Below are positions 26,942-37,400 of a stretch of DNA of 64,000 nt, in pieces. This DNA comes from Sphingomonas kyeonggiensis. Lineage in GTDB: Bacteria > Pseudomonadota > Alphaproteobacteria > Sphingomonadales > Sphingomonadaceae. How positions within the stretch are numbered: position 1 is the first letter of the stretch; each line of letters opens with the position of its first letter. Location of the stretch: assembly GCF_030812785.1 (NCBI RefSeq), contig NZ_JAUSTJ010000001.1, forward strand, positions 868,001-932,000. Direction: 5' to 3'. The translations under genes and the position numbers were made by a program. Under the pieces are notes generated by a model. It ran no database searches. It was not told the origin of the DNA and saw only the letters and a program-made list of their open reading frames with translations.

Positions 26942-27825
26942 TGCTCTACCGCATCCGCCACGTGACCCGGTTCGACTATGCGCAGCCGGCCGCGTTCGCG
27001 CGCTGCAATCTGCGCCTCAAGCCGATCTTCTGGTCGGGGCAGGACGTGCTCGACTATGCCCTGTCGGTCGAGCCGGGCGGGCGGATCTTCCCGGCCCGCG
27101 CCGAGGCCGGGCTCGCCAATGTCGTGCGGCTGGTGCTGGAGGTGCCGACCAGCACGCTGACGATCGAGAGCAGCGCGCGCATCCGGGTCGAGCGGCCGAT
27201 CCCGGTGCCTTCTGCCTCCGATCCGACGGTCGCCGGGATCGCGCGGCTGTCGCGCGAGAGCCGCGACATGTCGCCGGCCGGTCCCGCCGCCTATCTCTTT
27301 CCCTCGCCGCAGATCCCGCTCGACGGCGCGATCGCCGAATGGTGCGCGCCGGACCTGGCGCCGGACCGCGGTGTGCTGGAGGCTGCCTACGCGCTGGCCA
27401 CCCGCATTCAGCGCGAATTCGATTTCGATCCCAGCGCCACTTTGGTCGACACGCCGCCGCGCGCCGCCTTCGACAAGCGCCGGGGGGTCTGCCAGGATTT
27501 CGCGCAGATCATGATCTCGGGCCTGCGCGCCGCCGGCCTGCCCGCCGCCTATGTCTCGGGCTATCTGCGCACCCTGCCGCCGCCGGGCCAGCCCCGGCTG
27601 GTCGGCGCCGACGCGACGCATGCCTGGGTACTGGTCTGGGCGGGTCCCGATCTCGGCTGGGTCGGGGTCGATCCGACCAACGGCATCTGGATGGCGGAGG
27701 ACCATGTCGTGATGGCGATCGGCCGCGACTATGCCGAAATCGCGCCGATCGACGGCATCGTGCTCGGCTCGGGCGCGCAGGACATGCATGTGTCGGTCGA
27801 TGTCGAGCCGCTCGACGCGGAATAG
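26941..27825 (+). CDS. Transglutaminase-like cysteine protease family protein
   Basis: A 294-aa protein with an N-terminal beta domain (MLYRIRHVTRFDYAQPAAFA, the bacterial transglutaminase N-region) and a papain-like core. The triad is visible: Cys184 in RRGVCQDFAQ, His227 in ATHAWV and Asp244 in VGVDPTNG. These enzymes are cytoplasmic and are encoded with ATP-grasp/alpha-E proteins. They may hydrolyse or transfer amide bonds made by the partner. Translationally coupled to the upstream gene. Confidence 0.92.
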   Translation: MLYRIRHVTRFDYAQPAAFARCNLRLKPIFWSGQDVLDYALSVEPGGRIFPARAEAGLANVVRLVLEVPTSTLTIESSARIRVERPIPVPSASDPTVAGIARLSRESRDMSPAGPAAYLFPSPQIPLDGAIAEWCAPDLAPDRGVLEAAYALATRIQREFDFDPSATLVDTPPRAAFDKRRGVCQDFAQIMISGLRAAGLPAAYVSGYLRTLPPPGQPRLVGADATHAWVLVWAGPDLGWVGVDPTNGIWMAEDHVVMAIGRDYAEIAPIDGIVLGSGAQDMHVSVDVEPLDAE

Positions 27826-27996
27826 GAAATAAAACATCTCTCTCGCGTAACAAGATTGCGCTGTGCGGCGATGGATGCCGCTCCAGGCGCGTACTTCGTG
27901 TACTTTGGGCGCGTGACGGCACTCGGCGACATTCGCTGCGCGCCCTTGCGTTAGCGGCCCGACACGCCGAAATACGGCGCGTCCAAAGGGGTTTTG

Positions 27997-28956
27997 ATGG
28001 CTGCTGATCCTTATTCCGTCCTGAATGTCGCGCGCGGTGCGAGCGAGGCCGATATCAAGAAGGCCTATCGCAAGCTCGCCAAGGAGCTGCATCCCGACCG
28101 CAACAAGGACAATCCCAAGGCGGCGGAGAAGTTCAGCCAGGTCACCCAGGCCTATGACCTGCTGACCGACAAGGACAAGCGCGCCCGCTTCGATCGCGGC
28201 GAGATCGATGGCGAGGGCAACCCGACCAACCCGTTCGGCGGCTTCAGCCCCGGCGGGATGGGCGGCATGGGCGGCGGCCAGGGCGGCTTCCGCGCCGATT
28301 TCGGCGGCGGCGGCGAGGCCGGCGGCTTCGGCGACATCTTCGAGGGGCTGTTCGGTGGCATGGGCGGCCGGCGCGCTGCCGGCGGTGGCGGCGGCTTCTC
28401 GGGCGGCTTCGGCGATTTCGGCCGGCGTAGCTCGGCCAAGGGCGCCAATGTACCCTATCGGCTGGCGGTGAGCTTCGAGGATGCCGCGAGGCTGGCGCCG
28501 CAGCGGGTCACCCTGCGCGACGGCAAGACGATCGACCTCAAGCTGCCCGCCGGGGTCGAGACCGGCACCCAGATGCGCCTGGCCGGCAAGGGCGAGGAAG
28601 GGCCGGGCGGCCCCGGCGATGCGATCGTGACGATCGAGATCCAGCCGCACCGCTTCTTCGAGCGCAGCGGCGACGATATCCGGCTCGAGCTGCCGGTCAC
28701 GCTGTCGGAGGCCGTGCTGGGCGCCGAGGTGCGCGTGCCGACGCCCGACGGCGCGGTGATGCTCAAGGTCCCCAAAGGCTCGAGCTCGGGCAAGACGCTG
28801 CGCCTCAAGGGCCGCGGCTTCCACCACAAGGGGGCGGGGCGCGGCGATCTGCTCGTCACGCTGATGGTCGAGCTCCCGGTAAATGACGATGCGCTGATCG
28901 AGTTTGCCCAGGGCTGGACCGACAAGGGGAACCCGCGTGGCCGCATGGGCGTCTAA
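27997..28956 (+). CDS. DnaJ-class co-chaperone (CbpA/DnaJ C-terminal domain type)
   Basis: A 319-aa J-domain protein. The J domain (1-70) has HPD at residues 32-34 for stimulating DnaK. A long Gly/Phe/Met-rich linker (about 75-145) follows, then two beta substrate-binding domains (VPYRLAVSFEDAARLAPQRV and LRLKGRGFHHKGAGRGDLLV). The Cys-rich zinc fingers of DnaJ are absent, as in CbpA. The ATG at 27997 follows AAAGGGG. The YihY/BrkB gene begins 6 bases downstream, so they are cotranscribed. Confidence 0.93.
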   Translation: MAADPYSVLNVARGASEADIKKAYRKLAKELHPDRNKDNPKAAEKFSQVTQAYDLLTDKDKRARFDRGEIDGEGNPTNPFGGFSPGGMGGMGGGQGGFRADFGGGGEAGGFGDIFEGLFGGMGGRRAAGGGGGFSGGFGDFGRRSSAKGANVPYRLAVSFEDAARLAPQRVTLRDGKTIDLKLPAGVETGTQMRLAGKGEEGPGGPGDAIVTIEIQPHRFFERSGDDIRLELPVTLSEAVLGAEVRVPTPDGAVMLKVPKGSSSGKTLRLKGRGFHHKGAGRGDLLVTLMVELPVNDDALIEFAQGWTDKGNPRGRMGV

Positions 28957-28962
28957 CGCCTT

Positions 28963-29904
28963 GTGACGACAGGGGAAGATACGGGCGCCGCTGAAGCGAA
29001 GCCGGGGCTTGGATCCCGCGTCCTCGGCCTGCTCGCCCGGATTGGTCTCGGTCCCAGATTCTGGACGGTGGTCAAGCGGGTGGTGATCGGCACGTTCAAC
29101 GACGGCTTCACCTATGCCGGCAACCTCGCCTATCTCAGCCTGGTCACGCTCTTCCCCTTCTTCATCGTCGCCGCCGCGATCGCCCAGCTGTTCGGGCGCA
29201 GCTCGGAGGGGGTGCACACGCTCGAGGCGTTCCTCCACACCGTGCCGCCCGACGTCGCGACCTTGCTGCGCAAGCCGGTGCAGGACGTGCTGATGGCGCG
29301 GACCGGCAACCTGCTGTGGTTCGGCGCGATCGTCGGGCTGTGGACCGTCGCCGGCTTCATCGAGACGATCCGTGGCATCCTGCGCCAGGCGTACGGCGTC
29401 CAGTCGAGCACGCCCTTCTGGCGCTACCGGCTGGGGGCGATCGGGATGATCATCGCCTCGGTGATCATCACCATGGCGGCGTTCAGCTTCCAGGTGATCC
29501 TGACCGCGGTCGAGCAGTTCCTCTACAATATCTTCCCCTGGGCGTCAGAAGCGCAGCGCATCGTCTCGCTCAGCAAGATCGCGCCGGCGGTGGCGCTGTT
29601 CGGCGCGCTCTACATCCTGTTCTACTCGCTGACGCCCAGCCGCTACCGCAAGAGCAAATGCCCGAAATGGCCCGGCGCGCTGTTCACTGCGGTGTGGTGG
29701 CTGCTGGTTACCGCCCTGTTGCCCAAAATCCTCGGTACGCTGGGAAATTACGATCTGACCTATGGAAGCCTTGCAGGCGTGATGATCGCGCTGATCTTCT
29801 TCTTCCTCGTCGGGCTCGGTCTGGTAGTCGGCGCCGAGTTGAATGCGGCTCTGGCGGAAACGCCCGAAACGAGTCTAGAGGAACCGCGGAAGAATGGAGA
29901 ATAG
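28963..29904 (+). CDS. YihY/virulence factor BrkB family membrane protein
   Basis: A 313-aa inner-membrane protein with six helices. Family segments: TYAGNLAYLSLVTLFPFFIV (near residue 50), LWTVAGFIETIRGILRQAYG, and near the end LTYGSLAGVMIALIFFFLVG followed by GAELNAAL. The family was once called RNase BN, wrongly; its function is unknown and may be envelope-related. It starts with GTG, six bases after the DnaJ-class gene, and ends six bases before fabI. Confidence 0.92.
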   Translation: MTTGEDTGAAEAKPGLGSRVLGLLARIGLGPRFWTVVKRVVIGTFNDGFTYAGNLAYLSLVTLFPFFIVAAAIAQLFGRSSEGVHTLEAFLHTVPPDVATLLRKPVQDVLMARTGNLLWFGAIVGLWTVAGFIETIRGILRQAYGVQSSTPFWRYRLGAIGMIIASVIITMAAFSFQVILTAVEQFLYNIFPWASEAQRIVSLSKIAPAVALFGALYILFYSLTPSRYRKSKCPKWPGALFTAVWWLLVTALLPKILGTLGNYDLTYGSLAGVMIALIFFFLVGLGLVVGAELNAALAETPETSLEEPRKNGE

Positions 29905-29910
29905 CGCGTC

Positions 29911-30714
29911 GTGACCGGATTGATGCAGGGCAAGCGTGGGCTGATCATGGGCCTCGCCAATGACAAGAGCCTCGCCTGGGGCATCGCGAAGAAGCTCGCC
30001 GAACAGGGCGCCGAGCTGGCATTCAGCTATCAGGGCGACGCGCTACTCAAGCGCGTGAAGCCGCTCGCCGAGCAGCTCGGCTCGGACACGCTGATCGATT
30101 GCGACGTGGCCGACATGGACGCGCTCGATGCGGCGTTCGACACGCTCAAGGCGAAGTGGCCGACGATCGACTTCATCGTCCACGCGATCGGCTTCTCCGA
30201 CAAGTCGCAGCTGCGCGGGAAATTCTACGACACCACGCTCGACAATTTCCTGACGACGATGAACATCTCGGCCTACAGCCTCGTCGCGGTGGCCAAGCGG
30301 GCGCGCGAGATGATGCCGGAGGGCGGCTCGATCCTGACGCTGACCTATTACGGCGCCGAGAAGGTGATCCCGCACTATAACGTGATGGGCGTCGCCAAGG
30401 CCGCGCTCGAGACCAGCGTGAAGTATCTCGCGGTCGACATGGGCCCGGAGAATATCCGCGTGAACGCGATCTCGGCCGGCCCGATCCAGACGCTGGCGGC
30501 GCGCGGCATCGGCGACTTCAACTATATCCTCAAGTGGAACGAGCTGAACTCGCCGCTCCGCCGTACCGTGACGATCGAGGATGTCGGCGGCGCCGGCCTC
30601 TACATGCTCTCGGATCTGTCGTCGGGCGTGACCGGTGAGATCCATCATGTCGATTCGGGCTATAACGTGATCGGGATGAAGGCCGAGGACGCACCGGACA
30701 TCGCGCTCTCTTGA
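29911..30714 (+). CDS. fabI: Enoyl-[acyl-carrier-protein] reductase (NADH) FabI
   Basis: A 267-aa short-chain dehydrogenase completing each round of fatty-acid elongation. The FabI-type cofactor motif GLANDKSLAWGIA (residues 14-26) replaces the usual GxGxxG. The catalytic residues Tyr146, Tyr156 and Lys163 (TYYGAEKVIPHYNVMGVAK) match E. coli numbering. It starts with GTG and is the target class of triclosan and related inhibitors. The stop overlaps the TTG start of the GNAT gene. Confidence 0.97.
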   Translation: MTGLMQGKRGLIMGLANDKSLAWGIAKKLAEQGAELAFSYQGDALLKRVKPLAEQLGSDTLIDCDVADMDALDAAFDTLKAKWPTIDFIVHAIGFSDKSQLRGKFYDTTLDNFLTTMNISAYSLVAVAKRAREMMPEGGSILTLTYYGAEKVIPHYNVMGVAKAALETSVKYLAVDMGPENIRVNAISAGPIQTLAARGIGDFNYILKWNELNSPLRRTVTIEDVGGAGLYMLSDLSSGVTGEIHHVDSGYNVIGMKAEDAPDIALS

Positions 30715-31238
30715 GTATCGTGGTGCGCCCCGCGACCGGCGGGGATGTGGCGGCGATCGATGCATTGCTCCGCCGCGCCTTCCCGGCCGAGGACGAGGCG
30801 CGGCTGGTCCAGCGGCTGTGCATCGACGGCGACATGGTGCTGACGCTGGTTGCGGACGACGAGGAGACCGGCGCGCTTGCCGGGATGGTCGCGTTCAGCC
30901 GGATGGAGGTGGAGATCGCCGGCAAGGCCATTGCCGCGGTCGCGCTGGCGCCGCTCGCGGTGGACAAGGCCTGGCGCCAGCAAGGCGTCGGCGAGGCTTT
31001 GGTCCAGGCCGGGATCGCCCAGCTGGGCGCGGCGGGTGCGATGCTGTGCTTCGTGCTCGGCGAGCCCGGCTATTACGAGCGCTTCGGCTTCGCGGCGGAA
31101 TGGGCGCAGGGATTTGCCTCGCCCTATGCCGGTGAGTATCTGATGGCGCTGCCGCTGCAGGGCGGCGCCATGCCGTGCGGGGTGCGCGGCGCCGCGACGC
31201 ACGCACCGGCGTTCGCGCAACTGGGCAGGGTCGAGTGA
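30711..31238 (+). CDS. GNAT family N-acetyltransferase (YhbS-like)
   Basis: A 175-aa acetyltransferase. The acetyl-CoA loop appears as [18 protein letters not shown] (about residues 84-101), followed by [15 protein letters not shown], typical of the YhbS branch. The acceptor is unknown. The TTG start lies in TTGA overlapping the fabI stop, and its own stop overlaps the aroC start (GTGA). The three-gene fabI-GNAT-aroC chain therefore has two 4-base overlaps. Confidence 0.88.
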   Translation: MSIVVRPATGGDVAAIDALLRRAFPAEDEARLVQRLCIDGDMVLTLVADDEETGALAGMVAFSRMEVEIAGKAIAAVALAPLAVDKAWRQQGVGEALVQAGIAQLGAAGAMLCFVLGEPGYYERFGFAAEWAQGFASPYAGEYLMALPLQGGAMPCGVRGAATHAPAFAQLGRVE

Positions 31239-32305
31239 GCTTCAACACCTTCGGACGCGTCTTCCGCTTCACCACCTGGGGCGAGAGCCATGGCCCGGCG
31301 CTAGGCGCCGTGGTCGATGGCTGCCCACCGGGACTGAGCCTGTCCGAGGGAGACATCCAGCCCTTGCTCGACAAGCGCCGCCCGGGCCAGTCGCGCTTCA
31401 CCACCCAGCGCCAGGAGCCGGACCAGGTCCGCATCCTCTCGGGCGTGTTCGAAGGGCGCACGACCGGCACGCCGATCGCGCTCCACATCGACAATGTCGA
31501 CCAGCGCTCCAAGGATTATTCGGAAGTCGCCAAGGCCTATCGCCCCGGCCATGCCGATTATGCCTATGACGCCAAATACGGCTTCCGCGACTATCGCGGC
31601 GGCGGACGCAGCTCGGCGCGCGAGACCGCGGCGCGGGTGGCGGCGGGTGCCGTCGCGCGGCTGGTCATCCCCGAAGTCACGATCCTCGCCTGGGTCGAGG
31701 CGATCGGCGGCGACGCGATCGACTATGCCAATTTCGACGCGAACGAGATCGGCAACAACCCGTTCTTCTGTCCCGATGCCGAAGCGGCGAAGCGCTGGGA
31801 GGCGCTGGTCGATGGTGCGCGCAAGTCGGGCTCGTCGCTCGGCGCGGTGGTCGCCTGCGAGGCGACCGGCGTGCCCGCGGGCTGGGGCGCGCCGCTCTAT
31901 GCCAAGCTCGACAGCGAGCTGGCCGCCGCCTGCATGTCGGTCAACGCCGTGAAGGGCGTCGAGATCGGCGACGGCTTCGCCGCGGCGGCGCTGACCGGCG
32001 AGCAGAATGCCGATGCGATGCGCCCGGGCAATGACGGCAAGCCGCACTTCCTCGCCAACCATGCCGGCGGCATCGCCGGCGGCATCTCGACCGGCCAGCC
32101 GGTGCGGGTACGGGTGGCGTTCAAGCCGACCAGCTCGATCCTGACCCCGGTCGAGACCGTCACGCGCGAAGGCGAGGCGACCGAGATTCTGACCAAGGGC
32201 CGCCACGATCCGTGCGTCGGCATCCGCGGCATGCCGGTGGTCGAGGCGATGGTCGCGCTCGTCCTGGCCGACCAGAAGCTGCTTCATCGCGCCCAGATCG
32301 GCTGA
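31235..32305 (+). CDS. aroC: Chorismate synthase
   Basis: A 356-aa FMN-dependent enzyme for the last step of the shikimate pathway. Family motifs: [20 protein letters not shown] at the N-terminus, [39 protein letters not shown], and [19 protein letters not shown]; the ending [17 protein letters not shown] is also diagnostic. The GTG start at 31235 overlaps the GNAT stop and matches the family length. An intrinsic terminator follows. Confidence 0.97.
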   Translation: MSFNTFGRVFRFTTWGESHGPALGAVVDGCPPGLSLSEGDIQPLLDKRRPGQSRFTTQRQEPDQVRILSGVFEGRTTGTPIALHIDNVDQRSKDYSEVAKAYRPGHADYAYDAKYGFRDYRGGGRSSARETAARVAAGAVARLVIPEVTILAWVEAIGGDAIDYANFDANEIGNNPFFCPDAEAAKRWEALVDGARKSGSSLGAVVACEATGVPAGWGAPLYAKLDSELAAACMSVNAVKGVEIGDGFAAAALTGEQNADAMRPGNDGKPHFLANHAGGIAGGISTGQPVRVRVAFKPTSSILTPVETVTREGEATEILTKGRHDPCVGIRGMPVVEAMVALVLADQKLLHRAQIG

Positions 32306-32345
32306 TTCGTTTTCCGGAGGCCGGGCTCTCCGGCCCAGGCAAATA

Positions 32346-32376
32346 GCCGGTCGCACCCCACGGTGCGGCCGGTTTT
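32346..32376 (+). terminator. Intrinsic terminator of aroC
   Basis: CCGG-T-CGCACC pairs with GGTGCG-G-CCGG around CCAC, followed by TTTT, 41 bases after the aroC stop. Confidence 0.85.
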
Positions 32377-32455
32377 AACATGCGCGCCGGTTTCGACCCG
32401 TCCCTTGACGGGCTCACCTCGTTGCTCAGCCGTGTGCCGGGCAGGGTTGGCTGAA

Positions 32456-32478
32456 ATGTCTGGAAACAATCCAGACAT
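32456..32478. promoter_or_regulatory. 9-bp perfect inverted repeat upstream of a small exported protein
   Basis: ATGTCTGGA (32456-32464) and TCCAGACAT (32470-32478) flank AACAA. It lies about 55 bases upstream of the ATG at 32531. It may be an operator or an mRNA leader hairpin. Confidence 0.5.
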
Positions 32479-32530
32479 GTGTAACCGCTCGAAGGGTTGT
32501 CGGCAAAAACCGAAGGAGGATTGCCCTGTT

Positions 32531-32803
32531 ATGTTGCTCAAAACCCTGATCGGCGCCGCGGCGCTGCTGGCCGCCCCCGCGGCTTTCGCCCAGACCACTA
32601 CGCCCTCGGACCCGTCGGCCAACCCGCCGACGGAAACCACCGCTCCTGCGCCGGCTCCCGACCCCAGCGCCAATCCGGCGCCTGCGCCGGATACCAGCAC
32701 GGCCACGCCCGCGCCCGATCCGGCTTCCCCCAGCCAGGATCCTGCGGCTTCGTCCGAAGACAAGCGTGATGCCAAGAAGGAAGGCAAGAAGAAGCCCCAC
32801 TAG
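32531..32803 (+). CDS. Small exported Pro/Ala-rich protein
   Basis: A 90-aa protein with a Sec signal peptide (MLLKTLIGAAALLAAPAAFA, then QTTTP). The mature part has repeats of PAPAPDPSANPAPAPD type and ends in a Lys-rich tail (KRDAKKEGKKKPH). Low complexity, unstructured; perhaps a cell-wall or periplasmic spacer. AGGAGG is 11 bases upstream of the ATG, slightly far. No family recognised. Confidence 0.7.
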   Translation: MLLKTLIGAAALLAAPAAFAQTTTPSDPSANPPTETTAPAPAPDPSANPAPAPDTSTATPAPDPASPSQDPAASSEDKRDAKKEGKKKPH

Positions 32804-32865
32804 GGCTCCCGACGCAGGGGATGCGCTACCCGCCCTGGCCGGACGGGTAGCGCATTGCCGCGTTC

Positions 32866-34155
32866 TCAGTCCGCGAAGGGATCGCGGACCAGAATCGTGT
32901 CCTCGCGCTCGGGGCTGGTCGAGACCAGCGCCACCGGGCAGCGGATCAGTTCCTCGACCCGGCGGATATACTTGATCGCGGCGGCCGGCAGCTCGGCCCA
33001 GCTGCGCGCACCGGCGGTGGTCTCCTGCCAGCCCGGCATCGTCTCATAGACCGCTTCGACCGCAGCCTGATCGGCGGCGTTCGAGGGATAATAGTCGATC
33101 TCCTCGCCGTGCAGCCTGTAGCCGGTGCACACCTGGATTTCGTCGAACCCGTCGAGCACGTCGAGCTTGGTCAGCGCGATGCCGGTGATGCCCGAGACGG
33201 CGGCCGACTGGCGCAGCAGCACCGCGTCGAGCCAGCCGCAGCGGCGCTTGCGCCCGGTGACGGTGCCGAATTCATGGCCGCGCGTGCCGAGCCGCTCGCC
33301 CACTTCATTGTCCTGCTCGCTCGGGAACGGGCCCGAGCCGACGCGGGTGGTATAGGCCTTGGCGATGCCCAGCACGAAGCCGACCGCGCCCGGGCCGATG
33401 CCCGAACCGGCCGAGGCGGTGCCCGCCACGGTGTTCGACGAGGTGACGAACGGATAGGTGCCGTGATCGATGTCGAGCAGCACGCCCTGCGCGCCTTCGA
33501 ACAGGATGCGGCGGCCGCGTTCGCGCGCGGCATTGAGCGCGCGCCACACCGGCTGGGCGAAGGGCAGGACGAAGCCGGCGATCTCGCGCAGCTCGGCGAG
33601 CAGTGCCTCGCGGTCGATCGGCGGCTGGTCGAAGCCGGCGCGCAGCGCGTCGTGATGCGCGGTCAGGCGATCGAGCTGCGGACCGAGCTCGTCAAGATGG
33701 GCGAGGTCACACACGCGGATAGCGCGGCGGCCGACCTTGTCCTCATAGGCCGGACCGATGCCGCGGCGGGTGGTGCCGATCTTGCCGGCGCCGCTGGCAT
33801 CCTCGCGCAGCGCGTCGAGATCGCGGTGGAAGGGGAGGATCAGCGGGCAATTGTCCGCGATCATCAGCTTGTCGGGCGTGATCTCGACGCCCTGGCCGCG
33901 CAGCTTCTCTACCTCGGCCTTGAGGTGCCAGGGATCGAGCACCACGCCGTTGCCGATCACGCTCGGCGTGCCGCGAACGATGCCCGAGGGAAGCAGCGAG
34001 AGCTTGTAGACATTCTCGCCGACGACGAGCGTGTGGCCGGCATTGTGGCCGCCCTGGAAACGCACGACCATGTCGGCCCGCTCGGCGAGCCAGTCGACGA
34101 TCTTGCCCTTGCCTTCGTCACCCCATTGGGCGCCGATAACCGCTACATTTGCCAT
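32866..34155 (-). CDS. purA: Adenylosuccinate synthetase
   Basis: A 429-aa GTP-dependent enzyme of AMP synthesis, joining IMP and aspartate. Motifs: the P-loop-like [20 protein letters not shown] with the catalytic Asp and His ([11 protein letters not shown]), [19 protein letters not shown], and [20 protein letters not shown]. Full length for the family. ATG at 34155. Monocistronic; the upstream gap of about 270 bases holds a REPIN element (34320-34411). Confidence 0.98.
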   Translation of the reverse strand: MANVAVIGAQWGDEGKGKIVDWLAERADMVVRFQGGHNAGHTLVVGENVYKLSLLPSGIVRGTPSVIGNGVVLDPWHLKAEVEKLRGQGVEITPDKLMIADNCPLILPFHRDLDALREDASGAGKIGTTRRGIGPAYEDKVGRRAIRVCDLAHLDELGPQLDRLTAHHDALRAGFDQPPIDREALLAELREIAGFVLPFAQPVWRALNAARERGRRILFEGAQGVLLDIDHGTYPFVTSSNTVAGTASAGSGIGPGAVGFVLGIAKAYTTRVGSGPFPSEQDNEVGERLGTRGHEFGTVTGRKRRCGWLDAVLLRQSAAVSGITGIALTKLDVLDGFDEIQVCTGYRLHGEEIDYYPSNAADQAAVEAVYETMPGWQETTAGARSWAELPAAAIKYIRRVEELIRCPVALVSTSPEREDTILVRDPFAD

Positions 34156-34319
34156 GGATACACGTCTCCGCCTGCCGGGGCGGGCCACAAGCCGCCCTTC
34201 GACAGGACTCGGCGGCTGGGCTTTACGGAGGCCGGGGCGCAAGGCGCCGAAGCCGCGGCGCGCATGGCGTGTGTGGACGATTCGGTCAAGTCGATTTGCC
34301 GTGATCGGAGGGCTTTTCC

Positions 34320-34411
34320 CCCGGCGAAGGCCGGGGCCCAGACTAGGCGTGCGCGTCACAGACGCGCCAAGGCGCGTGACTTTCAAGGACTGGGCCCCGG
34401 CCTTCGCCGGG
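34320..34411. repeat. REPIN-like palindromic element (family C), 92 bp core
   Basis: Arms of 22 bp, 34320-34341 (CCCGGCGAAGGCCGGGGCCC...) and 34390-34411, are perfect inverted copies. Flanking TTTTC/GAAA extend the pairing imperfectly. It sits between the hybrid kinase stop and purA, both on the minus strand. Confidence 0.85.
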
Positions 34412-34426
34412 AAAGAAGGTGGCCGC

Positions 34427-37400
34427 TTAGGCGTCCAATGCCGCCCGCACCGCAGCCGCCAGCCGGTCGAGATCGAACGGCTTGGCGAGGATCGTCTCGC
34501 CCGCGACGCGCGCCGTTTCCGGGGCATAGCCGCTGGTCAGCAGCACCTTGAGGCCGGGCATCCTTGCCCGCGCCCGCTCGGCCAGCTCGCGCCCGGTCAT
34601 CTCGGGCATCACCACGTCGCTGAACAGCAGCGAGACCGGCGGGCCGGCCTCGATCAGCCGCAGCGCCTCGGGCCCGTCGCGCGCGCCGATCACTTCGTAA
34701 CCGAGCTCGCGCAGCGCCTCGATCGAGTAGTTGCGTACCCGCTCCTCGTCCTCGACCACCAGCACCGTCTCGCCGCTGCGGGCGCCCATCGGCACGGCGA
34801 TCGGGGCCTCGGCGCGGGGTGCCGGCGCGGTGCCGGCATCGGCGGGCAGATAGAGCCGCACGGTGGTGCCCTGGCCCGGCTCGGTGTCGATCCCCACCGC
34901 GCCGCCCGACTGGCGGATGAAGCCGAATACTTGGCTGAGCCCGAGCCCGGTGCCCTTGCCCACCCCCTTGGTGGTGAAGAAGGGATCGAAGGCGCGGGCG
35001 GCCACTTCCGGCGTCATGCCGGTGCCGGTATCGACCACGGCGATCTCGACATAGTCGCCCGGCTGCAGCTCGAGCTCGGCCGCTTCCTCCGCCTCGAACC
35101 GGGCATTGGCGGTGGCGAGCACCAGCTTGCCGCCATGCGGCATCGCGTCGCGGGCGTTGACCGAGAGGTTGAGGATGACGTTCTCGAGCTGGTTGGGATC
35201 GGCGCGCAGCGGCGAGACGCCGGCCGGCAGCAATGTCTCCACCGTCACGTCGTCGCCCAGCGTGCGGACGAGCAGCTCGATCATCCCGCGCACCATCTCG
35301 TTGGCGTCGATCGCCACCGGGGCGAGCGGTTGCTGGCGCGAGAAGGCGAGCAGCCGCTGGGTGAGCGCGGCGGCGCGGGTCGCCCCGTCGCGCGCGGCGG
35401 TGATGTATCGGTCGATATCGAGCCGGCCCTGCGCCACCCGCCGCTCGAGCAGGTCGAGCGCGCCGATCACCACGGCGAGCATGTTGTTGAAGTCATGCGC
35501 GATGCCGCCGGTGAGCTGGCCGACCGCCTCCATCTTGTGCGCCTGGCGCAGCCGTTCCTCGGCCGCCATCAGCTGCTCGGTCCGCTCGCGCACCGCCGCC
35601 TCCAGCGCCTCGCGCGAGCGGGCGAGCACTTCGCGGGCGTCGACAATGTCCTGGATGTCGGTGCAGGTGCCGAACCAGCGGGTGATCTCGCCCTGCTCGT
35701 TCCGCACCGGCTGGGCGCTGCCGAGCACCCAGCGATACCGGCCCGAGCGATGCTTCAGCCGATATTCGATCCGGTAGCGCGCGCCGGTTTCCAGGCTCTG
35801 GTGCCATACCGACCAGGCGCGCTCCTGGTCGTCGGGATGGAACATGCCGTTCCACGCCGCGCCGTCGGTGCTGCCGTGCGGCACGCCGGTATATTCGTAC
35901 CAGCGGTCGTTGTAATAATCGTGATAACCGTCGGGCAGGGTCGACCAGACCATCTGGTCGATCGAATTGGCGATGGCGCGGAACTTGGCCTCGCTCTCGC
36001 GCAGCGCCGCCACTGCCTCGATCCGCTCGACCGCGTCCCAGGTCGTCTCCGCCACCGCCTCGATGAAGGCGACTTCCTCGGCGCTCCAGCGCCTCGGCTC
36101 GGCGCTGTTGATCGACATCACCGCGACCCATTGTCCGCCGCGCAGCAGCGGCACGCCCACTCCGGCGCCGGCGAGATGCGCGAGCCCCGGCGCCTCATGC
36201 GCGATGTCGCCCAGCACTACGGTGCGGCCGGAGCGATAGGAGCGGGCATTTTCGGCCAGCGCCTCGATCGGCAGCGTGCCTTCGAGCGGGGCGAGCCTGC
36301 CGCTGGTCCAATAGGGGCCGAAGCGCACCGCCTCGCCCTGCACCCGGTAGAAGACCACCCGGTCCAGCGCCATCTGCTCGCCAAGCGCCGCGGCGGTGAA
36401 GCGCATCACCGCATCGGCCGAATCGAGCGCGCGCTGCTGGTCGGACAGCGCACCCAGAAACGCCTGCGCCTCATTCGCCTCGCGCAGTTCTTCCGCCGTG
36501 TCGCGCGCGGCCTCCTCGGCCAGCTTGCGCTCGGTGACGTCGAAGGCGACGCCCGGGAAGCGCAGCGGCCTTCCCTCCTCGTCGAAGGTCGCGCGGCCCT
36601 GCGCGCTCACCCAGCGCAGCGTGCCGTCGCTCTGGACGAGCCGATATTCCTCGTTGAACGGCACGCGCTCGGTGAGGGTGCGGGCGATGCTCGCCTCGAG
36701 CCGGGCGCGGTCGCCGGGATGCACATTGACGAAGAAGCTCTCGATCGGCGCGCCCTTGCCGGCCAGCGCCTCGTCGACGCCGTAGAGGCGCAGGAAGCGC
36801 GCATCGGCGGTGACCTGGTCGCGCGCCACGTCCCACACCCAGGTGCCGACGCCGAGCGAGGCGTTGAGCGCGAGCTGCAGCCGCTCCTCGCTCCGCCGCA
36901 GTGCCTCCTCCGCGGTGGTGCGTTCGGTCACGTCGTTGGCGGCGACGAAGATATCGGTGGTGTTGCCGTTCGCGTCCTTGATCGGCTGGTAGACGAAATC
37001 GAGGAAGCGGGTGTCGGCCGGGCCATCGGCGCGGCGCTGGAGCAGCACGGGCACGCCGTCCGCCCGGAAGGTCTCGCCGTTGGCATAGACATTGTCGAGC
37101 AGCGCGACGAAGCCCTGCTCGACCACTTCGGGTAATGCCTCGGCCACCGTCATGCCCAGCACCGGGCGCCCGCCGATCAGCGCCAGATATTCCGAATTGG
37201 CGAATTCGAAGCGATGCTCGGGGCCGTGGAGCAGCGCCGTCGCGCCGGGCGCCTGCTCGAACAGGTCGCGCAACCGCGCCACTTCGGCCAGCCGGGCGCG
37301 CTCGGCGAAGACGTTCCGCGTGGTCTCGTTGCCCTGGTTGAGCATGCCGGCGACGCGGCCCTCCACATCACGCAGCGGCGTGAAGCTGTAGTTCCACCAC

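Noticed and set aside
34031..37135. A 1034-codon plus-strand frame opposite the hybrid kinase
   Set aside because: It is low in hydrophobic order and has no motif; the minus strand holds complete PAS, HisKA, HATPase and receiver motifs.
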